Notes under the pieces: model-generated
The model's database searches: none
What the model saw: the letters and a program-made list of their open reading frames with translations, nothing else
What the model was told of the DNA's origin: nothing
Shown here: in pieces, positions 25,184-32,136 of the stretch
How positions within the stretch are numbered: the first letter of the stretch is position 1
Layout: every line of letters begins with the position of its first letter
From: Croceicoccus pelagius
GTDB lineage: Bacteria; Pseudomonadota; Alphaproteobacteria; Sphingomonadales; Sphingomonadaceae
Length of the DNA stretch: 64,000 nt
Assembly (NCBI RefSeq): GCF_001661915.1
Contig: NZ_LYWY01000032.1
Span: 310,001-374,000 of the forward strand
Direction of reading: 5' to 3'
Made by a program: the position numbers and the translations under genes

Positions 25184-25911
25184 AGACCCAGAACCTGCGG
25201 CATCGTGTATCGGCCCGCGTCCTTGTCCAGCAGCCAGCTTGCGCCCTTTACCGCGCCGCGTGCGAAAATCATGCGGTTTTCGGCCAGATGCGTCAGTGCG
25301 ATGCGTTCTTCCGAACCGGCGAAATAGACGGTGTGCTCACCCGCCACGGTACCGCCGCGCAGCGCTGCAAAGCCGATCGCGCCGTCCGCGCGCTTGCCGG
25401 TAATGCCGTCGCGCCCGCTTTCGGTGTTGGCGGCAAGGTCAATACCGCGCCCCTTCGCGGCCGCTTCGCCCAGCAGCTTCGCCGTGCCCGAAGGCGCGTC
25501 GACTTTCATGCGGTGGTGCATCTCGACAATCTCGATGTCCCAGTCGTCGCCCAGCCGCGACGCAGCCTCGTTCACCAAGTGTGCCAGCATCGTCACGCCG
25601 AGCGAGGTATTGCCGGTTTGAAGCACGGGGATCGCCTTGGCCGCCTCGTCGATCGCGGCGTGGTGCTCGTCCTCCAGCCCCGTCGTGCCGATCAGCACCG
25701 GGATGCCCGCCGCCTTGCACGCATCCAGCGTCGCCTGAAGGGCAGCAGGCGCCGAGAAATCGACCAGCGCGTCGCTCCTGCCCGCAAGCTCCGTCACGTC
25801 GCCTTCGTCGCGGTCGACGCCGCCCGAATGCTCGTGCCCGGCGGCCTCGATCGCCTGGGCCAAGGCGGCTCCCATGCGTCCCTGCGATCCGACGATACCG
25901 ATGCGTGCCAT
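25180..25911 (-). CDS. dapB: 4-hydroxy-tetrahydrodipicolinate reductase DapB
   Basis: This cytoplasmic NAD(P)H-dependent reductase works in the diaminopimelate/lysine pathway. The 243 residues carry the nucleotide-binding IVGSQGRMGAAL at about 4-15, IGTTGL, NTSLGVTML, and the substrate-binding EMHHRMKVDAPSGTA near residues 150-165, all signature DapB elements. It heads a chain of minus-strand genes (membrane protein, nth, xdhC, crotonase) with overlapping or nearly abutting ends. It is divergent from the sirtuin, 47 bases apart. Confidence 0.96.
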   Translation of the reverse strand: MARIGIVGSQGRMGAALAQAIEAAGHEHSGGVDRDEGDVTELAGRSDALVDFSAPAALQATLDACKAAGIPVLIGTTGLEDEHHAAIDEAAKAIPVLQTGNTSLGVTMLAHLVNEAASRLGDDWDIEIVEMHHRMKVDAPSGTAKLLGEAAAKGRGIDLAANTESGRDGITGKRADGAIGFAALRGGTVAGEHTVYFAGSEERIALTHLAENRMIFARGAVKGASWLLDKDAGRYTMPQVLGL

Positions 25912-25958
25912 GCGCTGTGTCTTCCCCTGGCCTTTACCCTGAAATGCGGGCGTGCTTC

Positions 25959-26687
25959 ATGGGCGGAATGAACGGCAAGAGCAATGGCATCCGCAACATC
26001 GTCGTGCTGACCGGCGCGGGCGTTTCGGCCGAAAGCGGCATCGACACCTTCCGCGCCAGCGACGGGCTGTGGGAACAGCACCGCGTAGAGGACGTCGCCA
26101 CGCCCGAGGCGTTCGAGCGTGATCCGGACCTCGTCCAGCGGTTCTACGACATGCGGCGCGAGGCGGTGCAGACTAAAGACCCCAACCCCGCGCACTTCGC
26201 GCTGGCCAAGCTGCAGCGCGAACTGGACGGCAACCTGCTGATCGTCACGCAGAACATCGACGACCTGCACGAACGCGCGGGCGCAGAGGACGTGCTGCAC
26301 ATGCATGGCGAGATCCTGAATGCGTGGTGCACGTCCTGCGATACGCGCAGCCGCTGGTCCGGCACGCTGATCGACCGGCCTGCTTGCCCCGAATGCGGGG
26401 ACACGGCGCTGCGCCCCGATATCGTGTGGTTCGGCGAAATGCCCTATCGCATGGACGAGATCTTCGCCGCCATCCGCGAGGCGGACCTGTTCGTTTCGAT
26501 CGGCACATCGGGCGCGGTCTATCCCGCCGCCGGTTTCGTGCGCGATGCAAAATCGCTGGGCGTCGCGACGCTCGAACTCAACCTCGAACGCAGCCAGGGC
26601 AGCCACTGGTTCGACGAAAGCCGCCTTGGCCCTGCAGGCACCATCGTGCCCGAATGGGTTGAGGAAATATTAGGCAATCGAGGCTAG
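25959..26687 (+). CDS. cobB: NAD-dependent protein deacylase (CobB-type sirtuin)
   Basis: This 242-residue sirtuin removes acyl groups from lysines using NAD. It has GAGVSAESGIDTFR near residue 20, QNIDDLHERAG, the catalytic His in MHGEI, and the zinc Cys pairs CTSC and CPEC. The segment FYDMRR supplies the Tyr-x-x-Arg pair that in class III sirtuins recognises succinyl or malonyl lysine, so desuccinylase activity is a reasonable inference. Start choice is between ATGs at 25959 and 25968; neither has a clear ribosome-binding site. It is divergent from dapB and followed by the SRPBCC gene. Confidence 0.93.
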   Translation: MGGMNGKSNGIRNIVVLTGAGVSAESGIDTFRASDGLWEQHRVEDVATPEAFERDPDLVQRFYDMRREAVQTKDPNPAHFALAKLQRELDGNLLIVTQNIDDLHERAGAEDVLHMHGEILNAWCTSCDTRSRWSGTLIDRPACPECGDTALRPDIVWFGEMPYRMDEIFAAIREADLFVSIGTSGAVYPAAGFVRDAKSLGVATLELNLERSQGSHWFDESRLGPAGTIVPEWVEEILGNRG

Positions 26688-26741
26688 CCATTCCCCAGAT
26701 ACGGCGCGATTGGCGCCGGACTGTTTTCGGGGGGAATGCAG

Positions 26742-27278
26742 ATGCTGGGATGGTTCAAGCCCAAAATGGCGCCCGAGGGGCCCGTCACGCTCGAATACGA
26801 AATCGAAATCGACGTTCCGGCCAGCGAGCTTTACCCGCTGATCGACTTTGCCGACCCGCGCAATTCAAAGCGCCAGTCGGGCGAGACCGTGCGCGAAGTG
26901 CCGGGACGCGACGGCGCTTTCGAACTGGTGCTGGCGACATATCCCGACCTGACCGACCTGACGTTCGACATACAGGTGACCGAGTCGGTGCCGAATGAGG
27001 TCTATGCCTTCGACGGCAAGCTGCCCGAGGGGCCGGGCGCGCTGATCGCGACTCATGAGCGGTACGAGATCGAAGCCGTGTCCGAACACGCCTGCCTGCT
27101 GCGCCTGATCGTCGATGCAAAGTTCCGCTTTCCGATGAAGCTGAAGGTCTACAAGCAGGAAGTGGCGAAGATGATGATGGCCGTCCACAACGCCTGCGCC
27201 AAGCTGAAGCTGCACGCTGAACAGGGCACCGACGCGGTCCACGCGGTGCATGACCACGTGCTTGTAAACGTCGACTAG
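26742..27278 (+). CDS. SRPBCC-fold (START-like) protein
   Basis: This protein of about 178 residues resembles a helix-grip SRPBCC/polyketide-cyclase-like protein: LEYEIEIDVPASELYPLIDFADPRN at the N-terminus, then alternating strands, and a long C-terminal helix YKQEVAKMMMAVHNACAKLK (edges cited). Such proteins bind hydrophobic ligands, which is unknown here. Two ATGs (26736 and 26742) lie close after a GGGGGG stretch, and the second has the better spacing. It is 54 bases after the sirtuin and may share its transcript. Confidence 0.75.
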   Translation: MLGWFKPKMAPEGPVTLEYEIEIDVPASELYPLIDFADPRNSKRQSGETVREVPGRDGAFELVLATYPDLTDLTFDIQVTESVPNEVYAFDGKLPEGPGALIATHERYEIEAVSEHACLLRLIVDAKFRFPMKLKVYKQEVAKMMMAVHNACAKLKLHAEQGTDAVHAVHDHVLVNVD

Positions 27279-27305
27279 GCCACGCCTCGCCCCGAAAGCG
27301 GAATT

Positions 27306-27319
27306 TCAGGTAACGACCC
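27306..27319. repeat. 14-bp direct repeat, copy 1
   Basis: The sequence TCAGGTAACGACCC occurs here and again at 27980-27993, the two copies bracketing the VOC-family gene. Both lie in non-coding DNA. They could mark the ends of a small acquired segment or be remnants of a dispersed intergenic repeat family. Confidence 0.6.
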
Positions 27320-27422
27320 GATTGCGGACATTCCGAGGGCCGGGGGTGACTGCGGGTTACGTGCCTGTTAGGTGAGACCGCTAATGGCGATCGGAAGTTG
27401 ATCAGCCTTCAGGAGAGTATGC

Positions 27423-27821
27423 GTGCTTTTTCACACCATGGTCGGATCGAACGACATTGAACGATCCAAGCGCTTCTACGACACGGTGCTCGGCATCTTG
27501 GGTGCAGGGGAAGGTACGCGGAACATCGCCGACAGCGGCCATACACGTCTGATCTACAATAACGGCAACGGAACCAACTTCATTGTCAGCCAGCCGATCA
27601 ACGACGAACCGGCAAGCGTCGCCAACGGCAGTACCGTCGCCTTTTCCTGCGACTCGCCCGAGCAGGTGAAGCAGCTTCACGATACCGCCGTTGCCGCTGG
27701 CGGAACCTCGATCGAAGCTCCACCCGGACCGCGCGAAACTGCATCTATGGGCACCATCGAACTGGCCTATTTTCGTGATCCCGACGGCAACAAACTGTGC
27801 GGAATTCATTTTCCTGCCTGA
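27423..27821 (+). CDS. VOC-family (glyoxalase/bleomycin-resistance-like) protein
   Basis: This 132-residue vicinal-oxygen-chelate fold protein has paired beta-alpha-beta-beta-beta modules. MLFHTMVGSNDIERSKRFYDTVLG is the usual opening (first metal His at about residue 4), and LAYFRDPDGNKLCGIHF the usual ending with the last Glu replaced by a Cys/Gly context. The start is a GTG at 27423 with AGGAGAG upstream. Substrate is unknown. The gene is flanked by two 14-bp direct repeats and has less GC-biased codon use than its neighbours, which suggests acquisition. Confidence 0.82.
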   Translation: MLFHTMVGSNDIERSKRFYDTVLGILGAGEGTRNIADSGHTRLIYNNGNGTNFIVSQPINDEPASVANGSTVAFSCDSPEQVKQLHDTAVAAGGTSIEAPPGPRETASMGTIELAYFRDPDGNKLCGIHFPA

Positions 27822-27979
27822 TCCGTCCTGCACGGGTCTGCTTCTAAACCTAGCGGACCTCGATCATGCGATCCCGTGAATGTCGACTTTCCACCCCATT
27901 TCAGTCATTCCAGCACGATTGCAATTCGCCCGAAAGCCGACGGGCAGCTTTGGGCCATTTTGCGGCCAATAGAGGGCTG

Positions 27980-27993
27980 TCAGGTAACGACCC
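27980..27993. repeat. 14-bp direct repeat, copy 2
   Basis: Second copy of TCAGGTAACGACCC, 674 bases from the first and on the far side of the VOC gene. The sequence around the two copies differs, apart from scattered short matches, so this is not a long duplication. Confidence 0.6.
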
Positions 27994-28027
27994 CAATGCA
28001 GTTACCGGATAGCCCCCTTCTCTCGCG

Positions 28028-28255
28028 CTATCTCCATTTCCCGTCGGGAACGTAGAGCGGGGTTCGCTGCGGTTTGCCCGTGACGATGTGCCGGTCGAAG
28101 ACTTTCCGGGCTTCATAGGCATCTTCGCTCGTCGTACAGACCAGGCGAACGCCGCCTTTAGGCAGATCTTCTATCGTGCTGATGGCGATCTTTGCCTTCT
28201 CGCATTTCGCGATGACGTCCTTTTCATCGAGGCGCAGAAACATAGCTCGGCTCAT
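28028..28255 (-). CDS. Small conserved-looking hypothetical protein (75 aa)
   Basis: This frame encodes MSRAMFLRLDEKDVIAKCE at its start and ends in LYVPDGKWR. It is a mixed alpha/beta small protein with no signal peptide or membrane segment. The ATG at 28255 overlaps the stop of the small gene upstream (ATGA), which supports this start over the longer open frame reaching 28363. I do not recognise a family. The pair lies in the lower-GC stretch beside infA and YqaE. Confidence 0.68.
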   Translation of the reverse strand: MSRAMFLRLDEKDVIAKCEKAKIAISTIEDLPKGGVRLVCTTSEDAYEARKVFDRHIVTGKPQRTPLYVPDGKWR

Positions 28256-28428
28256 CTTTCGTTGGCCGCACGAATAATCTGATACATCGCAGCGCCGGTC
28301 GTGTTCCGCATCTGGGCAATACGCTTGGCATAGTGATCGGCCATGTCGAAGCTGCCCCCGCATTTGGGAACACGTCCAACATTAATCAGCGCCACCTGGT
28401 GGTGGTAAAGGAGTTGATTGAGGTCCAT
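28252..28428 (-). CDS. Small hypothetical protein (58 aa), first gene of a pair
   Basis: An ATG at 28428 with GGAGAG about 8 bases upstream opens a 58-codon frame, starting MDLNQLLYHHQVALINVGR and ending MYQIIRAANER. Its TGA overlaps the ATG of the next gene by 4 bases. The middle, DMADHYAKRIAQMR, looks helical. The good ribosome-binding site together with the ATGA overlap makes it a credible gene despite its length. I do not know its function; similar short proteins are, from memory, common in sphingomonads. Confidence 0.68.
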   Translation of the reverse strand: MDLNQLLYHHQVALINVGRVPKCGGSFDMADHYAKRIAQMRNTTGAAMYQIIRAANER

Positions 28429-28763
28429 TTCGGCTCTCCGGTGGTAAGCGGGAGCGCGATGGTCTCTCAGGCGATGGCGGCTTACGAAAGTCGAGCCAGC
28501 GATGGCAATTTATAGGCTTTAACTTATAAAATGTCCATCTTTCATGTTCGACATCTTCCAAATATCGCGCTGAAATTTTTATCTTTCTAAAATAAAATTG
28601 CTTTTTCTAATTAAATATCTATATCGCAATTTGTGAGTCACGTTTTTGCGACAAGATTGATCGCTTTTTTGACAAACGGCTCAATTCTCCTGAACACCAA
28701 TCGGATCCTTCACATGGAGCCCTTTTCGTCGCGGGAAATATTTTCGTAACGAAAGGATAATTC
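28429..28763. other. AT-rich intergenic region between divergent small genes
   Basis: This 335-base gap separates the two-gene minus-strand unit from infA. The part at about 28520-28680 is much richer in A+T than anything nearby, with runs such as AAAATAAAATTG. It must hold promoters for both sides and a long 5' leader for infA. No gene, tRNA or clear stem-loop terminator is visible. Confidence 0.5.
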
Positions 28764-29030
28764 ATGGCGAAAGAAGAACTGCTGACGCTTGAGGGACAGA
28801 TTGATGAAGTCCTTCGAGATGGTCGCTTCGTGGTTCTGCTCGATAACGAGCACCGGGTAATCGCGTACACCGCAGGCCGGATGCGTCGTTACCGGATACG
28901 AACCGTCGCTGGCGATCGGGTCCATGTCGAAATGACGCCTTACGATTTGTCCAAGGGACGGATCGTCTTTCGCGAAAGCGGCGAAGGTCAGCGGGCCGGA
29001 GGCCCACAGCGCAATCGCTCCAGGCGATAA
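28764..29030 (+). CDS. infA: Translation initiation factor IF-1, additional type
   Basis: This 88-residue S1/OB-fold protein starts [17 protein letters not shown] and contains the IF-1 core [20 protein letters not shown] and [13 protein letters not shown]. The first part is more diverged than the standard alphaproteobacterial IF-1, and the C-terminal about 20 residues are a basic Gly/Arg tail ([11 protein letters not shown]). AAAGGA precedes the ATG. The AT-rich leader and variant sequence suggest a second, condition-specific copy, as seen beside cold-shock genes in relatives. Whether the genome has another infA cannot be seen here. Confidence 0.88.
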   Translation: MAKEELLTLEGQIDEVLRDGRFVVLLDNEHRVIAYTAGRMRRYRIRTVAGDRVHVEMTPYDLSKGRIVFRESGEGQRAGGPQRNRSRR

Positions 29031-29075
29031 AGAATGACGCGGCAATCAACCGCGCACCAAGAAAGACAACAAGAA

Positions 29076-29210
29076 ATGCAAACTACAAGCGCGACTTCGC
29101 GCCCTACGCTGTCCCTCAATTTCGGGTCAGCCAAGAAACCCACATCCAGGCGTTCACCTGTATTGTCCCGCGATGAACTTCAGCGGTTCGTTGCGGAAAT
29201 GATTGATTAG
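29076..29210 (+). CDS. Predicted 44-residue protein downstream of infA
   Basis: An ATG-to-TAG frame directly follows infA by 45 bases. It encodes a Ser/Thr-rich start (MQTTSATSRPTLSLNFGS), a basic middle (KKPTSRRS) and a helical end LSRDELQRFVAEMID. That ending resembles a small conserved tail seen, as far as I recall, in short alphaproteobacterial proteins near infA. The ribosome-binding site is weak (GAAAG). It is probably co-transcribed with infA; function unknown. Confidence 0.52.
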   Translation: MQTTSATSRPTLSLNFGSAKKPTSRRSPVLSRDELQRFVAEMID

Positions 29211-29327
29211 AACTGAGGACCTCACCACCCGAAAAAACTGGCAATCAGCGTTCGACCGTTCGGCGCCTCAGTGATGTGGTCTAGGAACAAGCCCGTCATT
29301 GCCGGATTGTCTTCACCAAAAGGAGAT

Positions 29328-29495
29328 ATGCCGATGATGGCCATAATTACCCTGATTGCCACGATACTTCTGCCGCCGCTGGGCGTTGCGCTCAAGCATG
29401 GGTTTGGCAAGACTTTCCTGATCAACCTGATCCTGACGATCATCCTTTTCCTGCCGGGTCTGATCCACGGCATCTACGTCAACTACCTGCGATAA
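29328..29495 (+). CDS. Pmp3/YqaE-family small membrane peptide
   Basis: This 55-residue peptide has two hydrophobic segments and the UPF0057 signature: ILLPPLGVAL in the first helix, then GFGKTFLINLILTIILFLPGLIHGIYV. Members sit in the plasma membrane and affect membrane potential under salt and cold stress. AGGAG lies just upstream; the ATG at 29328 is close to it, and those at 29334 and 29337 are equally possible. It is 117 bases downstream of the 44-codon gene. Confidence 0.88.
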   Translation: MPMMAIITLIATILLPPLGVALKHGFGKTFLINLILTIILFLPGLIHGIYVNYLR

Positions 29496-29630
29496 GGCGT
29501 CACGGGGCACACCGGCGACGCGGCGCGGAATATGCGCTGTCCTACAGCATCGCGCCGCGTCATCATGCGCCTCGCTCTTTCCGATCGTCGAATTCGCGGG
29601 TGAACCTGTCACCTAAGTCGCAGACACGCG

Positions 29631-29665
29631 AAACCCCGCGCTGGCCCTGGCCTTGCGCGGGGTTT
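29631..29665. terminator. Bidirectional hairpin terminator between yqaE-like gene and maeB
   Basis: A perfect 10-bp stem AAACCCCGCG (29631-29640) with CGCGGGGTTT (29656-29665) encloses a 15-base loop. The A/T ends give a short T run on either strand. It lies 53 bases beyond the maeB stop and between convergent genes. Confidence 0.7.
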
Positions 29666-29717
29666 GCAGTGGGTGACACGGTGTCACCTTTGTCACCCTG
29701 ACGGGCTTTTTGACAGG

Positions 29718-31988
29718 TCAGCCAACCACTTCGGCAGCGGCCAGCACCGCCAGCGTCAGAACGTCTGGCGCGATCGCCGTCATCGGCGCGATCTGGACCG
29801 GCTTTTCCATGCCGACCAGCATCGGGCCGATCGTCGTCGCCCCTGCCAGTTCGCGCAGCAGCTTGGCCGACAGGTTGGCCGACTGCAGCCCCGGCATGAC
29901 CAGCACGTTGGCAGGCGCGGACAGGCGGCTGAAGGGGTAAAGCTTCATGACCGTGGGGTTGAGCGCGGCGTCGGGCGCCATTTCGCCCTCGTACTCGAAG
30001 TCCACGCCCTCTGCGTCGAGAATGTGCACCGCCTCGCGGATGTTTTCCAGCCAGCGGCCCGCGGGGTTGCCGAAGGTGGAATAGGACAGGAACGCGACGC
30101 GCGGTTCATGGCCCAGCCGCTGGGCGACCTTGGCGGTCTCCTTCGCGATGTGGGCCAGCATCTTGGCATCGGGCCGTTCGTTGATGGTCGTGTCGGCAAG
30201 GAACACGGTGTAGTTCTTGCCCACCATCAGGTGGATGCCGAAGGGCACTTCGCCCTTGCCGTGGTCTAGGACGAGGCCGACTTCCTTGATCGTCTGCGCG
30301 AACGGGCGCGTCAGGCCCGAAATCATCGCATCGCCCTTGTCGAGCGCGAGGAGGAGCGAGGCAAAGACGTTGCGGTCCTGGTTAACCATGCGGCGCACAT
30401 CACGCTCTGTCGCGCCGCGGCGCTGCAGGCGATTGTAGAGATAGTCCACCATCTCGGGGACATACTCGCTCTGCGCCGAGTTCTGGATTTCGTACGTCTC
30501 GATGTCCGCGACGCCGAGTTCCTTCAGCTTTTCCTTCACCTTCTCGGTGCGGCCGACAAGGATCGGTTCGCCATAGCCGAAGTCGCGGAACTGGATCGCC
30601 GCGCGCAGCACGACGTCTTCCTCGGCCTCTGCAAAGACGACGCGCTTGGGGTTCGCCTTGGCCCGCTCGTAAACGCTGGTCAGTGCAGACGTCGTGGGGT
30701 TGAGGCGGGCCTTCAGCCGGTGGCGGTATTCGTCGAAGTCCGCGATCGGGGCCTTGGCGACACCCGAATCCATCGCCGCCTTGGCAACAGCGGAGGACAC
30801 GACCTCCATCAGGCGCGGATCGAACGGCGCGGGGATGATGTAGTCGCGCCCGAACTGGTGGTTCACACCATAGGCGGCGGCCACTTCCTCGGGCACGCGT
30901 TCACGCGCCAGTTGGGCGATGGCCTTGGCGGCTGCGATCTTCATCTCTTCGTTGATGGCAGTCGCCTGAACGTCAAGTGCGCCGCGAAAGATGAAGGGGA
31001 AGCCGAGGACGTTGTTGACCTGGTTCGGATAGTCCGAACGCCCGGTCGCCACGATCGCGTCGGGGCGCACGGCATGGGCATCGTCGGGCGTGATCTCGGG
31101 CGTGGGATTGGCCATCGCGAAGATGATCGGGCTGTCGGCCATGGCCTTGACCCATTCGGGCTTCAGCGCACCAGCAGCCGAAAGGCCGAGGAACACGTCC
31201 GCGCCCTTCAGCGCCTCTTCAAGGCTGCGCGCCTCGGTCTGGACGGCGTGCGCGCTCTTCCACTGGTCCACCTTCTCGCGACCCGGGTAGATCGGGCCGG
31301 AACGGTCGCACACGATCACGTTGTCGTGGCGCACGCCCATCGCCTTGATGAGCGCGGTACACGCCAGCGCCGATGCGCCCGCGCCGTTCACGACCATCTT
31401 GATCTCGTCCATCTTGCGGCCGGTGAGATGACACGCGTTGATGAGGCCCGCCGCCGCGATGATCGCGGTGCCGTGCTGGTCATCATGCATGACCGGGATG
31501 TTCATCTTCTCACGCAGGGCCTGCTCGATGATGAAGCATTCGGGCGCGGCGATGTCTTCGAGGTTGATGCCGCCGAACGTCGGCTCCATCAGCGCGACGG
31601 CGTTGATGAAGGCATCGGGGTCCTCGGTGTCCAGCTCGATGTCGATGGAATCGACGTCGGCAAAGCGTTTGAACAGGACCGACTTGCCTTCCATCACCGG
31701 CTTCGACGCCAGCGCACCAAGATTGCCGAGGCCGAGGATCGCGGTGCCGTTGGAAATCACGGCGACGAGGTTGGAACGGGCGGTATAGCGGGCGGCGTCG
31801 GCCGGGTTCCTGGCGATCGCCTCGACCGGCGCGGCAACGCCGGGCGAGTATGCGAGAGAGAGGTCGCGCTGCGTCGCCATGGGCTTTGACGCGATGATCT
31901 CGATCTTACCGGGACGGATTGTCTCGTGGTAGAACAGGGCCTCGCGCTCGGTGAAGCTGGCTTTCGTGTTGCTTTCCTCGTCCGCCAA
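29718..31988 (-). CDS. maeB: NADP-type malic enzyme with phosphotransacetylase-like domain
   Basis: This 756-residue enzyme decarboxylates malate to pyruvate. The N-terminal malic-enzyme domain includes AYSPGVAAP and HDDQHGTA; the NAD(P)-binding domain has [11 protein letters not shown] and [10 protein letters not shown]. The C-terminal roughly 320 residues form a phosphotransacetylase-like domain (from about [16 protein letters not shown]), which in this family is regulatory rather than catalytic. The start is an unusual TTG at 31988, supported by a full AAGGAGG five bases upstream. It is divergent from mutS and monocistronic, with a hairpin terminator downstream. Confidence 0.96.
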   Translation of the reverse strand: MADEESNTKASFTEREALFYHETIRPGKIEIIASKPMATQRDLSLAYSPGVAAPVEAIARNPADAARYTARSNLVAVISNGTAILGLGNLGALASKPVMEGKSVLFKRFADVDSIDIELDTEDPDAFINAVALMEPTFGGINLEDIAAPECFIIEQALREKMNIPVMHDDQHGTAIIAAAGLINACHLTGRKMDEIKMVVNGAGASALACTALIKAMGVRHDNVIVCDRSGPIYPGREKVDQWKSAHAVQTEARSLEEALKGADVFLGLSAAGALKPEWVKAMADSPIIFAMANPTPEITPDDAHAVRPDAIVATGRSDYPNQVNNVLGFPFIFRGALDVQATAINEEMKIAAAKAIAQLARERVPEEVAAAYGVNHQFGRDYIIPAPFDPRLMEVVSSAVAKAAMDSGVAKAPIADFDEYRHRLKARLNPTTSALTSVYERAKANPKRVVFAEAEEDVVLRAAIQFRDFGYGEPILVGRTEKVKEKLKELGVADIETYEIQNSAQSEYVPEMVDYLYNRLQRRGATERDVRRMVNQDRNVFASLLLALDKGDAMISGLTRPFAQTIKEVGLVLDHGKGEVPFGIHLMVGKNYTVFLADTTINERPDAKMLAHIAKETAKVAQRLGHEPRVAFLSYSTFGNPAGRWLENIREAVHILDAEGVDFEYEGEMAPDAALNPTVMKLYPFSRLSAPANVLVMPGLQSANLSAKLLRELAGATTIGPMLVGMEKPVQIAPMTAIAPDVLTLAVLAAAEVVG

Positions 31989-32136
31989 CGCGTCCTCCTT
32001 GCCTTCGCTGATATGCGCCCGCCTATAACGTCTCCTGTCATAAGCGATAGGGGCAAAGGTGCGGTTTTATGGATCGGGGACAATCGATCCGCGATGCTTT
32101 GCCGAATCGGCGGGGCATACGCTAACGCTCCCGCCT

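Noticed and set aside
27822-28027. Small frames in the gap after the VOC gene
   Set aside because: They lack ribosome-binding sites and coding-like composition; only the 14-bp repeat stands out.
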